From NCBI GenBank assembly GCA_964036045.1, contig CAXIWF010000820.1:1-64000 (forward strand): a stretch of DNA of 64,000 nucleotides, written 5' to 3'. Numbering within the stretch: the stretch's first letter is position 1; each line of letters starts with the position of its first letter. Source of the DNA: Eutreptiella sp. 'Long Island Sound 2002'. Lineage: Eukaryota; Euglenozoa; Euglenophyceae; Eutreptiales; Eutreptiaceae. Of this stretch, positions 9,548 to 21,143 are shown in pieces. A program made the position numbers and the translations under genes. The notes beneath the pieces were generated by a model. That model was given only the letters and a program-made list of their open reading frames with translations, was not told the origin of the DNA and made no database searches.

Positions 9548-12130
9548 GGCGGATGGGGGAGGGGTGGGTGTTTTTGAATGGGGTGTTGGAACATGAAATG
9601 GCGGGGTACCGTGGCCTGTGCCGGGTTGGGTGGATGCGGTGGGATGCAAATGTGAATGTGAGCACATTGGGGGGGTTGCAAGAAAGTGCAGGTATGGCGT
9701 GTTGATGCGGATGGGGGAGGGGTGGGTGTTTTTGAATGGGGTGTTGGAACACGAAAGGGCGAGGTACGGTGGCCTGTGTGGGGTTGGGTGGGTGCAGTGG
9801 GATGCAAATGTGAATCCGAGCACATTTGGGGGGTTGCACGAAAGTGTAGGTATGCCGTGTTGAGGCGGATGGGGGAGGGGTGGGTGTTTTTGAATGGGGT
9901 GTTGGGACATGAAAGGGCGGGGTACGGTGGCCTGTGTGGGGTTGGGTGGATGCGGTGGGATGCAAATGTGAATGTGAGCACATTTGGGGGGTTGCACGAA
10001 AGTGTAGGTATGCCGTGTTGAGGCGGATGGGGGAGGGGTGGGTGTTTTTGAATGGGGTGTTGGAACATGAAATGGCGGGGTACCGTGGCCTGTGCCGGGT
10101 TGGGTGGATGCGGTGGGATGCAAATGTGAATGTGAGCACATTTGGGGGGTTGCACGAAAGTGTAGGTATGGCGTGTTGATGCGGATGGGGGAGGGCTGGG
10201 TGTTTTTGAATGGGGTGTTGGGACATGAAAGGGCGGGGTACGGTGGCCTGTGCCGGGTTGGGTGGATGCGGTGGGATGCAAATGTGAATGTGAGCACATT
10301 GGGGGGGTTGCAAGAAAGTGCAGGTATGGCGTGTTGATGCGGATGGGGGAGGGGTGGGTGTTTTTGAATGGGGTGTTGGAACACGAAAGGGCGAGGTACG
10401 GTGGCCTGTGTGGGGTTGGGTGGGTGCAGTGGGATGCAAATGTGAATGTGAGCACATACGGGGGGTCGCACGAAAGTGTAGGTATGGCGTGTTGATGCGG
10501 ATGGAGGAGGGGTGGGTGTTTTTGAATGGGGTGTTGGGACATGAAAGGGCGGGGTACGGTGGCCTGTGTGGGGTTGGGTGGATGCGGTGGGATGCAAATG
10601 TGAATGTGAGCACATTTGGGGGGTTGCAAGAAAGTGTAGGTATGGCGTGTTGATGCGGATGGGGGAGGGGTGGGTGTTTTTGAATGGGGTGTTGGGATAT
10701 GAAAGGGCGAGGTACGGTGGCCTGTGTGGGGTTGGGTGGGTGCAGTGGGATGCAAATGTGAATGCGAGCACATACGGGGGGTCGCACGAAAGTGTAGGTA
10801 TGGCGTGTTGATGCGGATGAGGGATGGGTGGGTGTTTTTGAATGGGGTGTTGGGACATGAAAGGGCGGGGTACGGTGGCCTGTGTGGGGTTGGGTGGATG
10901 CGGTGGGATGCAAATGTGAATGTGAGCACATTTGGGTGGTTTCACGAAAGTGTAGGTATGCCGTGTTGAGGCGGATGGGGGAGGGCCGGGTGTTTTTGAA
11001 TAGGTGTTGGAACATGAAATGGCGGGGTACCGTGGCCTGTGCCGGGTTGGGTGGATGCGATGGGATGCAAATGTGAATGTGAGCACATTGGGAGGGTTGC
11101 AAGAAAGTGCAGGTATGGCGTGTTGATGCGGATGGGGGAGGGGTGGGTGTTTTTGAATGGGGTGTTGGAACATGAAACGGCGGGGTACCGTGGCCTGTGC
11201 CGGGTTGGGTGGATGCGGTGGGATGCAAATGTGAATCCGAGCACATTTGGGGGGTTGCACGAAAGTGTAGGTATGCCGTGTTGAGGCGGATGGGGGAGGG
11301 GTGGGTGTTTTTGAATGGGGTGTTGGGACATGAAAGGGCGGGGTACGGTGGCCTGTGTGGGGTTGGGTGGATGCGGTGGGATGCAAATGTGAATGTGAGC
11401 ACATTTGGGGGGTTGCACGAAAGTGTAGGTATGCCGTGTTGAGGCGGATGGGGGAGGGGTGGGTGTTTTTGAATGGGGTGTTGGAACGTGAAATGGCGGG
11501 GTACCGTGGCCTGTGCCGGGTTGGGTGGATGCGGTGGGATGCAAATGTGAATGTGAGCACATTGGGGGGGTTGTAGGAAAGTGTAGGTATGGCGTGTTGA
11601 TGCGGATGGGGGAGGGGTGGGTGTTTTTGAATGGGGTGTTGGGACATGAAAGGGCGAGGTACGGTGGCCTGTGTGGGGTTGGGTGGGTGCAGTGGGATGC
11701 AAATGTGAATGCGAGCACATACGGGGGGTCGCACGAAAGTGTAGGTATGGCGTGTTGATGCGGATGAAGGAGGGGTGGGTGTTTTTGAATGGGGTGTTGG
11801 GACATGAAAGGGCGGGGTACGGTGGCCTGTGCCGGGTTGGGTGGATGCGGTGGGATGCAAATGTGAATGTGAGCACATTTGGGGGGTTGCACGAAAGTGT
11901 AGGTATGCCGCGTTGAGGCGGATGGGGGAGGGGTGGGTGTTTTTGAATGGGGTGTTGGAACATGAAATGGCGGGGTACCGTGGCCTGTGCCGGGTTGGGT
12001 GGATGCGGTGGGATGCAAATGTGAATGTAAGCACATTGGAGGGGTTGTAGGAAAGTGTAGGTATGGCGTGTTGATGCGGATGGGGGAGGGGTGGGTGTTT
12101 TTGAATGGGTCGTTGGAACATGAAAGGGCG

Positions 12131-12416
12131 ATGCTGCCATGGACATCTGAACTGGCTTTGCCAGGCAAAAACATTTCCAGCCGCGGTGGCTCCATTAAGG
12201 TCCACCGCTCGCTAGTAAAATTGGGGTAAAAATCGGCTATGTTTTTCGCTACACAGAGGGGGTGCTGGTTGTACCATGCACTGCACCACGGCCTCCTAAC
12301 ATCTTTGCAATGAGGTGCACTCCACAGCTGCCCTCCCCTCTATCATTACATCACATTCCAAGCCATAGTTGCTCACCCGGGATGCTCCCCTTGCTGGTCT
12401 CTCTGGTGATTACCAC
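12131..12416 (-). repeat. E element, inverted copy 4
   Basis: Counterpart of copy 2 at an 8716-bp offset; CTCTATC subtype. Confidence 0.9.
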
Positions 12417-13283
12417 AAGTGTAGGTACGGCGTGTTGATGCGGATGCTGGTGTGTGGTTCTTTTTGAATGGGTTGTTGGGACATGAAAGGGCGGGGTACG
12501 GTGGCCTGTGTGGAATTGGATGGGTGCGGTGGGATGTAAATGTGAATGTGAGCACATTTGGGGGGTTGCACGAAAGTGTAGGTATGCCGTGTTGAGGCGG
12601 ATGGGGGAGGGGTGGGTGTTTTTGAATGGGGTGTTGGAACATGAAATGGCGGGGTACCGTGGCCTGTGCCGGGTTGGGTGGATGCGCTGGGATGCAAATG
12701 TGAATGTGAGCACATTGGGAGGGTTGCAAGAAAGTGCAGGTATGGCGTGTTGATGCGGATGGGGGAGGGGTGGATGTTTTTGAATGGGGTGTTGGAACAC
12801 GAAAGGGCGAGGTACGGTGGCCTGTGTGGGGTTGGGTGGGTGCAGTGGGATGCAAATGTGAATGTGAGCACATACGGGGGGTCGCACGAAAGTGTAGGTA
12901 TGGCGTGTTGATGCGGATGGAGGAGGGGTGGGTGTTTTTGAATGGGGTGTTGGGACATGAAAGGGCGGGGTACGGTGGCCTGTGTGGGGTTGGGTGGATG
13001 CGGTGGGATGCAAATGTGAATGTGAGCACATTTCGGGGGTTGCACGAAAGTGTAGGTATGCCGCGTTGAGGCGGATGGGGGAGGGGTGGGTGTTTTTGAA
13101 TGGGGTGTTGGAACATGAAATGGCGGGGTACCGTGGCCTGTGCCGGGTTGGGTGGATGCGGTGGGATGCAAATGTGAATGTAAGCACATTGGGGGGGTTG
13201 TAGGAAAGTGTAGGTATGGCGTGTTGATGCGGATGGGGGAGGGGTGGGTGTTTTTGAATGGGTCGTTGGAACATGAAAGGGCG

Positions 13284-13569
13284 ATGCTGCCATGGACATC
13301 TGAACTGGCTTTGCCAGGCAAAAACATTTCCAGCCGCGGTGGCTCCATTAAGGTCCACCGCTCGCTAGTAAAATTGGGGTAAAAATCGGCTATGTTTTTC
13401 GCTACACAGAGGGGGTGCTGGTTGTACCATGCACTGCACCACGGCCTCCTAACATCTTTGCAATGAGGTGCACTCCACAGCTGCCCTCCCCTCGATCATT
13501 ACATCAGATTCCAAGCCATAGTTGCTCACCCGGGATGCTCCCCTTGCTGGTCTCTCTGGTGATTACCAC
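13284..13569 (-). repeat. E element, inverted copy 5
   Basis: 1153 bp after copy 4; CTCGATC subtype, with a private change ACATCAGATTCC where others have ACATCACATTCC. Faces the direct E pair at 13807 across 237 bp. Confidence 0.9.
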
Positions 13570-13806
13570 AAGTGTAGGTACGGCGTGTTGATGCGGATGC
13601 TGGTGTGTGGTTCTTTTTGAATGGGTTGTTGGGACATGAAAGGGCGGGGTACGGTGGCCTGTGTGGAATTGGATGGGTGCGGTGGGATGCAAATGTGAAT
13701 GTGAGCACATTTGGGGGGTTGCACGAAAGTGTAGGTATGGCGTGTTGATGCGGATGGGGGAGGGGTGGGTGTTTTTGAATGGGGTGTTGGGACATGAAAG
13801 GGCGGG

Positions 13807-14431
13807 ATTTGTGGTAAACAGCGGAGAGACCAGCAAGGGTAGCATCCCGGTCGAGCAACCATGGGTTGGAATGTGATGTAATGATAGAAACGAAGGCATT
13901 TGTGAAGTGGAATGCATTCTGAAGGTGGTAGGAGGCCGTGGTGCAGTGCAAAGTATACCCACCACCCTCCTTGTATGGCGAAAAACATCCCCAGTTTTTA
14001 CCCCGATTTTACTAGTGAGCGGTGGACCTTAATGGAGCTGCGGCGGCTGGACAATGTTTTGGTTTGGCAAACCGGGTTCGGATGTCCATGCCCTGATCCC
14101 AGAGACCTCACCAACGCCATTGGCTTGGGGCACAGAAGCCGTGGATACATCCTGAAGGGGTCCCTTGGGTTGCCGACTATGCCTATGGAGAACTACCCAG
14201 AAACATGCCTTTTTTTTATGTATGGTTTGTGGTAAATAGCGGAGAGACCAGCAAGGGGAGCATCCCGGGTGAGCAACTATGGGTTGGAATGTGATGTAAT
14301 GATAGAGAGGAAGGCATTTGTGAAGTGGTATGCATTCTGAAGGTGGTAGGAGGCCGTGGTGCAGTGCAAAGTATACCCAGCACCCTCCTTGTATGGCAAA
14401 AAACATCCCCAATTTTTACCCCGATTTTACA
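13807..14431 (+). repeat. Direct E pair opening segment copy 2
   Basis: Same two-copy arrangement as at 5091, with the same 418-bp spacing and truncation. Confidence 0.9.
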
Positions 14432-14443
14432 AGTATTTTACTA

Positions 14444-14694
14444 CATGGTGGGGCACATCCTGCGGCACATGGTGGGGCACATGGTGGGGCACATCCCAGG
14501 GCACATCGTGGGGTTCACAGTGGGGCACACTGTGGGGCACATCATGGGGCACATCAATTGGCATTTGGCGGGCACATCGTGCGGCACATGGTGGGGCACA
14601 TGGTGGGGCACATCATGGGTCACATTCTGGTGAGCATTGAGGGGCACATTCTGGGGCACATCGTGGGCCACATTGCGGGGCACATCCTGGGGCA
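14444..14694 (+). repeat. 12-bp minisatellite, copy 2
   Basis: No length change against copy 1, unusual for a minisatellite and consistent with very recent duplication. Confidence 0.95.
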
Positions 14695-15366
14695 GTGCGG
14701 TGAAAGGTGGTGTGGTGTGGTCTAGCGTGGTGTGGATTGATGTGGTGTAGTGTTTCTTCCTTTTGTGTGGTGCCATGTGAGGAACATGTTGTAACCGCTG
14801 CATAGTGGTTGATCTTTGTTGTAACTGCGAAGCCTGTAGCCTTGATGCCCCAGGGGTCGTAACGCCCGACACTGCCCCTGATATCTCCGAACCCACATAA
14901 CCCTCTTCAGACCCATATCCAGCTTAGGGGAGCGACATATGCGAAGCACTTGTAAGTCCTTTGAACTCCATGGTGGAATATGAAGAGTACGAAAACCCGG
15001 TCTACAAAAATGGAGCAGACATAGAATCTCAATGCGCATTCATCGCACATAATGACACAACGTGAAATCATTCGAAATAATTTAAATAAATCCGATTGGG
15101 AAATCACGAAAGACAAATGCGACTCGACGCGCGCTCACAGGCGACATCTGGCGGCGAACGGAAAACATGAAAACAAGCGGAAAATTTACTGCACTAATGT
15201 ACATCTGAGAATCATTGAAATTCTGATCACATCAGTGTATAATTGAGTGCTGTCAGTGCTGCCGTTACACATGTGTGGTGCACTGGTTCAGGGCTGTTTG
15301 TGTTGTCTTGAGGCCTCATTCCATAGGCGAGGTGGTTTGTGAGTGCCAAAAGAATGCATCCTAGTA
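14695..15366. other. Spacer, copy 2
   Basis: Matches 5979-6650; nothing further recognised. Confidence 0.6.
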
Positions 15367-17236
15367 GGTTACTTTTGCGTTCTAAAATATCCCAAACACC
15401 CGATCATTTTTTTGGGAAAATATCCTAATTATCCTAAAAAAAAGGGTTACGGTTAACCTTAGCTTTAACGGTAACCATTTTTTAGGATAGTTAGGATATT
15501 TTTGGTCCTTGCCTGGAAGAATATTAAGTACTTGGGATATTTTGGACATTTTTCAGCAGGAGGTTTCAGTCTAGATGAGTCAGCTAGGGATATTTAGGAT
15601 ATTTAGGATATTTTTTGCATGACGTTTTAGGATCTTTTCTCGCATTTAGAATATTTGTTCTAGCGAGGTTGGGATGTTTTTGACGATTGCTTATCACAAC
15701 ATGTTCAGCCTGCGGTTGTTTGTCCATTACGATGTTGAGGATGGTCCACATAATGAGGATATTGTCTCCATCAGGACTTAGGATATTTTTGGCAATGTAC
15801 TCATCACAATGGTAGCTGTAACCCTTCTTCGAATCTTTGGAATATTTCTGGTGTTATGCCCAAAGCTACATGAAGTACTTGGGATATTGAGGATATTTTT
15901 GAGCAAGAACGTTCAGTCAATTGAGGATATTTGGGATATTTAGGATATTTTCTGCATGATCTGAGAGAATGGTGCTGATATTCAGGATGTTTGGTCTGGC
16001 GAGATTAGGAAGTATTTGACACGTGCTGAGCACAACATTTTCAGCATCCTGTTGTAGGCCCATTGGATGGTTCAGAATATTTAGGATAATTCGAATATTG
16101 TCTCCTATAGGACTTATGATATCTTCCTTCTAGCCATCGCTACTTACTCATCACACCAATAGCGGATACTTACAATATGTTCGATGATATGCCCCGAACA
16201 ATATTACGTACTTAGGATATTTAGGATGTTTTTGAGAAAAGAAACGAGCCAGGTCAGAACATTTGGGATACTTAGGATATTTTCTGCATGAGGTTTAACG
16301 ATCTTCCCGATGATTCGGATGACTGACTTGGCAAAATTAGGACTCACAACATTTTCAACATCCCGTTGTTTGCCCATTGGGATGTTTAGGATATTTAGGA
16401 TAATTAGGATATTTTCTCCGTCAGCACTTATGATATTTTTATTCTTAGATTTTTCATGTATAGTAATGGCAAATTCCTCATCACAACCGTACTTGTAACC
16501 ACTCTTAGGATATTTAAGATATTCCTTGCTGTTATCGAAGAAAGTGGAGTACTTAGCACATTAAAGATGTTTGCTAGCCCCAACTTTCAGTCCCAAAAGT
16601 TGAGGACATTTAGGATACTTAGGATGTTTTTTGCACAAATTAGACAGTGTTTTTAGGCTAAGGCTAACCGGTTTATCCATCTCTTTGACAATGACCCATC
16701 GCAACATGTTTGCCAGGTCAGGAAGTTTAGGATAATTACATGCCCAGAGCCACACAAAGTACTTGGGATATTTGGGATATTTTTGAGAACAAATGTTCAG
16801 TCAGTTGAAGATATTTAGGATATTTTCTCCAACAGGAGTTAGAATATCGTTCTTTTTACATTTTGCATGTGTAGTGATGGCAAATAACTCATGACAACCG
16901 TAATTGTAACCACGCTTAGGATATGTAGTATATTCGTTGGTGTTATCGAGGAATATTCAGTACTTGGCATAGTTAGGATGTTTCCTAGCCCTAACGTTCT
17001 GTCCCAAAGGCTGGGGATGTTCAGGATACTTAGGATGTTTTTTCCACGCGTTAGACAGAGGTTCTAGGATAAGGATAACCTATTTTTCCATATCTTTGAC
17101 AATGACTCATCGCAACATGTTCGCCTGGTTAGGACTTTTATGATAATTAGAATCATTAGGATCTTTTCTGCATTCGGACTTAGGATCGTTTTCTCAAACA
17201 CGACTTAGGACATTCGTTGGCGCGCTTTTCATTTCG
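15367..17236. repeat. TTAGGATATT region, copy 2 (second haplotype)
   Basis: Carries the alternative bases at linked sites, for example TTCTAGCGAGG, GTGTTATGCCC, GACTCACAACA, ACCGGTTTATC, CAGGAAGTTTA. Copies 4 and 5 share these; copies 1 and 3 do not. Confidence 0.9.
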
Positions 17237-18256
17237 TACGGGTTAGCCATCGGGATGCGCAGCCTTGATAGATCTATGGTTGTGTAGAAGATTGTGATAT
17301 TGTATTTTAAACTCACTAGGATATTGGGGACATCTGGGATGTTTCTCAAAATTGGTTAGGACAATTTGATCCCATACCTCATCTGCTATGGGTTTGACAT
17401 TTTGGTAAGTTGTTGAGCATCGAATCATGCAGTACTTTGGCAGCCGCGGTTTTGTAGCACACAGGACACATGCAGTGTTCTGTTTCCAACAGACACGGGT
17501 ATGTACAAAATTTGTAACATCGTCACGCAACAAACTAGGATTTTTTGAACCGTGAAGTGGACCACTTCGACATTCCTTTTTGCGATAGTAATAGTGATAC
17601 GTCTTTACTACCTGCAATATCACTGCGTCAAGATTTTTGCGGACAAAAGAGGTTGAGGAAAGTTGCAATAGTTATGATAATTTGTGGCTTACAGTTTAGA
17701 ATGTATTTCCTGCCTTTGAATTATGGCTAGATCGAGCATTTGGACCATTCATATATTCCCTCAAGGAGCTAGGGTTGTTGAGATTCCTCGTTCAGCAAAT
17801 TTTTGAAATCCTTTTTAGCCTTTGCGTACAGGCCTATGCGGGTTACACAGAAGGATTTCCCGAAGGTATGTGGCATTGTAGAGGCATGTGCACATTTGGA
17901 ATCTCTAAGATTCTTGTCCAGGAGGGGGGCGGGATGGTCTCAGCACACTCAGAGGAAGATCTAGCTCCTAAGAAGGTGCCATGGCGGCCATGTGCGAAAA
18001 ACATGAGCTTCAATGAGACCTTTGTTCTGCACCATGGAAGTTTTTGGATACAGCTTGCAATAGACAGCACTGCGCACAAGACACAACACATTGCTCACAG
18101 CACGACATGGTGCAAAGAATACAAAACAAAACTCCCAGCAAAGCTGACTAGAAGCCCAAAAAACAAGCTGTCCCCAGGACAACACTCTCCATACAGCGTA
18201 TCACTGTGCACATCGATCGGCAACGTCACCGAATGCAACAGATTGGAAAAAACATC
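17237..18256. other. 1-kb spacer, copy 2
   Basis: As 8521-9540, but continues into the SL RNA cassette at 18257 rather than into satellite. Confidence 0.75.
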
Positions 18257-18280
18257 ACATGGCACAAATCATTGTCCGCG

Positions 18281-18475
18281 TCCGAACGGGCCAGCAACGA
18301 ACAGATTCGGCCGTTAAGCGCCGCACATGGGGCACAATCAGACAAAGATACCCTGCAAACGGGGAACCAGGGCCCAAGTAAGCAAGAACCACACACAAAT
18401 GGGCCGACAAAATGTGACCGCGGCCTCAACTGCGCGCATGCACCCCCCCACCCCACCCCACCCCATTGTCTCCTG
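18281..18475. repeat. 195-bp cassette-flanking repeat (left copy)
   Basis: From TCCGAACGGGCCAGCAACG to CACCCCATTGTCTCCTG. It includes a C-run/CACCCC tract. Where the 5S gene is present, a second ~198-bp copy lies 1327 bp to the right, so the pair brackets one SL gene and one 5S gene. Here only the left copy exists because the cassette is cut at 19431. No RNA gene recognised in it. Confidence 0.85.
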
Positions 18476-18682
18476 CGCACAAGGGACATGGACAAACCCT
18501 ACTCCCCTAGGGGGGAGGGGCGGAAGGGGCGGGGCAGCGCATGCCGCGATACCACCAGGGAAGGAAGGGCAGGGTGTTACGCAAAGGGGAGGGACATGTG
18601 TGCGGATGTGTGCGGAGTAAATGATGGGTGCTGAGCTTGAGCCTATGATCCGGACTCCAGTGGGAAGGACTTTGGTTTTGGA
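18476..18682. other. Spacer downstream of SL RNA gene 1
   Basis: GC-rich DNA with a run shaped CCCCTAGGGGGGAGGGG; no gene seen. On the SL strand it is 3' flank. I see no T-run that would mark a polymerase III stop for the SL gene. Confidence 0.6.
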
Positions 18683-18783
18683 AGGAGATTGGCCCATTGG
18701 CCTCCACAAAGTGGCGCTGAAAGCACCAAAGCTGCCTAGTAAGGAGCGATTATATACCGAAAAAAAATAGACACTCAGAAAGT
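18683..18783 (-). ncRNA. Spliced-leader RNA gene 1 (Euglena type)
   Basis: SL RNA donates its 5' exon to nuclear pre-mRNAs by trans-splicing. The exon is 18758-18783 (26 nt): ACTTTCTGAGTGTC, then TA, an eight-T run and CG, identical to the Euglena SL exon as I know it. It is followed directly by GTATATAATCGCTCC, giving a GT 5' splice site. Downstream are hairpins GGTGC-TTTCA-GCGCC (near 18718) and GGAGGCC...GGCCAATCTCC (near 18693), with ACTTTGTGG between them in the usual place of an Sm site but not a clean match to one. The 3' end is set from the ~101-nt length expected for Euglena SL RNA. The flanking 5S gene is missing in this copy. Confidence 0.93.
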
Positions 18784-18884
18784 GTGCCTCCAAGAAGGGT
18801 GTGCGTAGCATAACGTCCTTGTGACAGCGCCCTTATGCGAACGCATTTTGGAAGGGGGGTTTTTCGGACCCCCCACCGCTCGTT
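18784..18884. other. 5' flank of SL RNA gene 1
   Basis: On the SL strand this is the promoter side. It contains a perfect short hairpin ATGCG-TT-CGCAT (plus-strand 18835-18846) about 52 bp upstream of the exon. I know of no defined Euglena SL promoter element to match it to. Confidence 0.5.
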
Positions 18885-19415
18885 AGGACCCCCCTCCCCC
18901 ATAGCTCGACGCCACCGTCTCGGATTCGCAAAATGAGTGACGTTTTGGACTCAGCGACCCCGAAATAGGGGGGGTTTACTGTGTCAATAGCTCATTTTAG
19001 GATATGGGTGACTATTACCGACTCGGTAGGCTCTGCCCGTTCCTCACCACGAATGGGGATACCCCTTTTGGGGTGGTGTTAGAGCAGGACCCCCTGGGGA
19101 CCTACATGGGTAAACTAGTACCCCCCCCCCCTATTTTGATGTCGCTGAATCCGAATATCAACTCAGATTTGGCGGTTGGGGCGGTTATTACCGAGTTTTT
19201 GGTCGCGCGCGCGCTCCATTTGGACCCCCTCATATCTCGACGCCACTGTCTCAGATTCGGAAAAAAATTGCATTTTCGGAATCAGCGACCTCGAAATAGG
19301 GGGGGTACAAAGATTTTCACGTCGATTTGGTACAATTTGCTATTTTTAGTACTTTCGGGGAGACTGTATACTCGGTAGGATCTGCCTGTCTAGGAACGGG
19401 CAGATCCTACCGAGT
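18885..19415. repeat. 331-bp diverged internal duplication in the SL-5S spacer
   Basis: CTCGACGCCACCGTCTC (18905) recurs as CTCGACGCCACTGTCTC (19236), and CGAAATAGGGGGGGT recurs at 18961 and 19292, both 331 bp apart. ACTCGGTAGG...TCTGCC recurs at 19021 and 19370. A (CG)5 run sits at 19204-19214. The 124-codon open frame across it is not supported as a gene. Confidence 0.85.
19370..19415. other. 20-bp perfect-arm hairpin beside the 5S terminator position (copy 1)
   Basis: Arms 19370-19389 (ACTCGGTAGGATCTGCCTGT) and 19396-19415 pair over 20 bp with one G-T pair and a 6-nt loop CTAGGA. It lies 10 bp from the A-run that is the 5S T6 stop. Other copies: 37966-38011 and 53777-53822. Confidence 0.9.
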
Positions 19416-19425
19416 CAGGGGCAAT

Positions 19426-19431
19426 AAAAAA
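19426..19431 (-). terminator. Orphan 5S terminator run at a rearrangement join
   Basis: T6 on the minus strand, the same run that ends the 5S gene at 38022-38027. Here no 5S gene follows: satellite (GGGCGAGG...) starts at 19432. Confidence 0.8.
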
Positions 19432-20857
19432 GGGCGAGGTACGGTGGCCTGTGTGGGGTTGGGTGGGTGCAGTGGGATGCAAATGTGAATGCGAGCACAT
19501 ACGGGGGGTCGCACGAAAGTGTAGGTATGGCGTGTTGATGCGGATGAGGGATGGGTGGGTGTTTTTGAATGGGGTGTTGGGACATGAAAGGGCGGGGTAC
19601 GGTGGCCTGTGTGGGGTTGGGTGGATGCGGTGGGATGCAAATGTGAATGTGAGCACATTTGGGTGGTTTCACGAAAGTGTAGGTATGCCGTGTTGAGGCG
19701 GATGGGGGAGGGGTGGGTGTTTTTGAATAGGTGTTGGAACATGAAATGGCGGGGTACCGTGGCCTGTGCCGGGTTGGGTGGATGCGATGGGATGCAAATG
19801 TGAATGTGAGCACATTGGGAGGGTTGCAAGAAAGTGCAGGTATGGCGTGTTGATGCGGATGGGGGAGGGGTGGGTGTTTTTGAATGGGGTGTTGGAACAT
19901 GAAACGGCGGGGTACCGTGGCCTGTGCCGGGTTGGGTGGATGCGGTGGGATGCAAATGTGAATCCCAGCACATTTGGGGGGTTGCACGAAAGTGTAGGTA
20001 TGCCGTGTTGAGGCGGATGGGGGAGGGGTGGGTGTTTTTGAATGGGGTGTTGGGACATGAAAGGGCGGGGTACGGTGGCCTGTGTGGGGTTGGGTGGATG
20101 CGGTGGGATGCAAATGTGAATGTGAGCACATTTGGGGGGTTGCACGAAAGTGTAGGTATGCCGTGTTGAGGCGGATGGGGGAGGGGTGGGTGTTTTTGAA
20201 TGGGGTGTTGGAACATGAAATGGCGGGGTACCGTGGCCTGTGCCGGGTTGGGTGGATGCGGTGGGATGCAAATGTGAATGTGAGCACATTGGGGGGGTTG
20301 TAGGAAAGTGTAGGTATGGCGTGTTGATGCGGATGGGGGAGGGGTGGGTGTTTTTGAATGGGGTGTTGGGACATGAAAGGGCGAGGTACGGTGGCCTGTG
20401 TGGGGTTGGGTGGGTGCAGTGGGATGCAAATGTGAATGCGAGCACATACGGGGGGTCGCACGAAAGTGTAGGTATGGCGTGTTGATGCGGATGAAGGAGG
20501 GGTGGGTGTTTTTTAATGGGGTGTTGGGACATGAAAGGGCGGGGTACGGTGGCCTGTGCCGGGTTGGGTGGATGCGGTGGGATGCAAATGTGAATGTGAG
20601 CACATTTGGGGGGTTGCACGAAAGTGTAGGTATGCCGCGTTGAGGCGGATGGGGGAGGGGTGGGTGTTTTTGAATGGGGTGTTGGAACATGAAATGGCGG
20701 GGTACCGTGGCCTGTGCCGGGTTGGGTGGATGCGGTGGGATGCAAATGTGAATGTAAGCACATTGGAGGGGTTGTAGGAAAGTGTAGGTATGGCGTGTTG
20801 ATGCGGATGGGGGAGGGGTGGGTGTTTTTGAATGGGTCGTTGGAACATGAAAGGGCG

Positions 20858-21143
20858 ATGCTGCCATGGACATCTGAACTGGCTTTGCCAGGCAAAAACA
20901 TTTCCAGCCGCGGTGGCTCCATTAAGGTCCACCGCTCGCTAGTAAAATTGGGGTAAAAATCGGCTATGTTTTTCGCTACACAGAGGGGGTGCTGGTTGTA
21001 CCATGCACTGCACCACGGCCTCCTAACATCTTTGCAATGAGGTGCACTCCACAGCTGCCCTCCCCTCTATCATTACATCACATTCCAAGCCATAGTTGCT
21101 CACCCGGGATGCTCCCCTTGCTGGTCTCTCTGGTGATTACCAC
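20858..21143 (-). repeat. E element, inverted copy 6
   Basis: Counterpart of copy 2 at offset 17443; CTCTATC subtype. Confidence 0.9.

Larger units (their letters stand above)
9541..13806. repeat. 158-bp satellite block 2
   Basis: About 23 monomers with two inverted E inserts. It begins mid-monomer at GTGTTGAGGCGG directly after the segment-1 spacer. From about 10250 it aligns with block 1 at an offset of 8716; its first ~700 bp have a different order of monomer variants. Confidence 0.97.

Noticed and set aside
9485-12205. Open frames of up to 906 codons on the minus strand in satellite blocks
   Set aside because: Three overlapping frames are open at once, the peptide is a direct read of 158-bp monomers, and the frame shifts with each monomer; there is no independent sign of a protein.
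18281-18475. Another small nuclear RNA gene in the 195-bp flanking repeat
   Set aside because: Searched by eye for U1, U2, U4, U5, U6 and tRNA landmarks on both strands; none was convincing.
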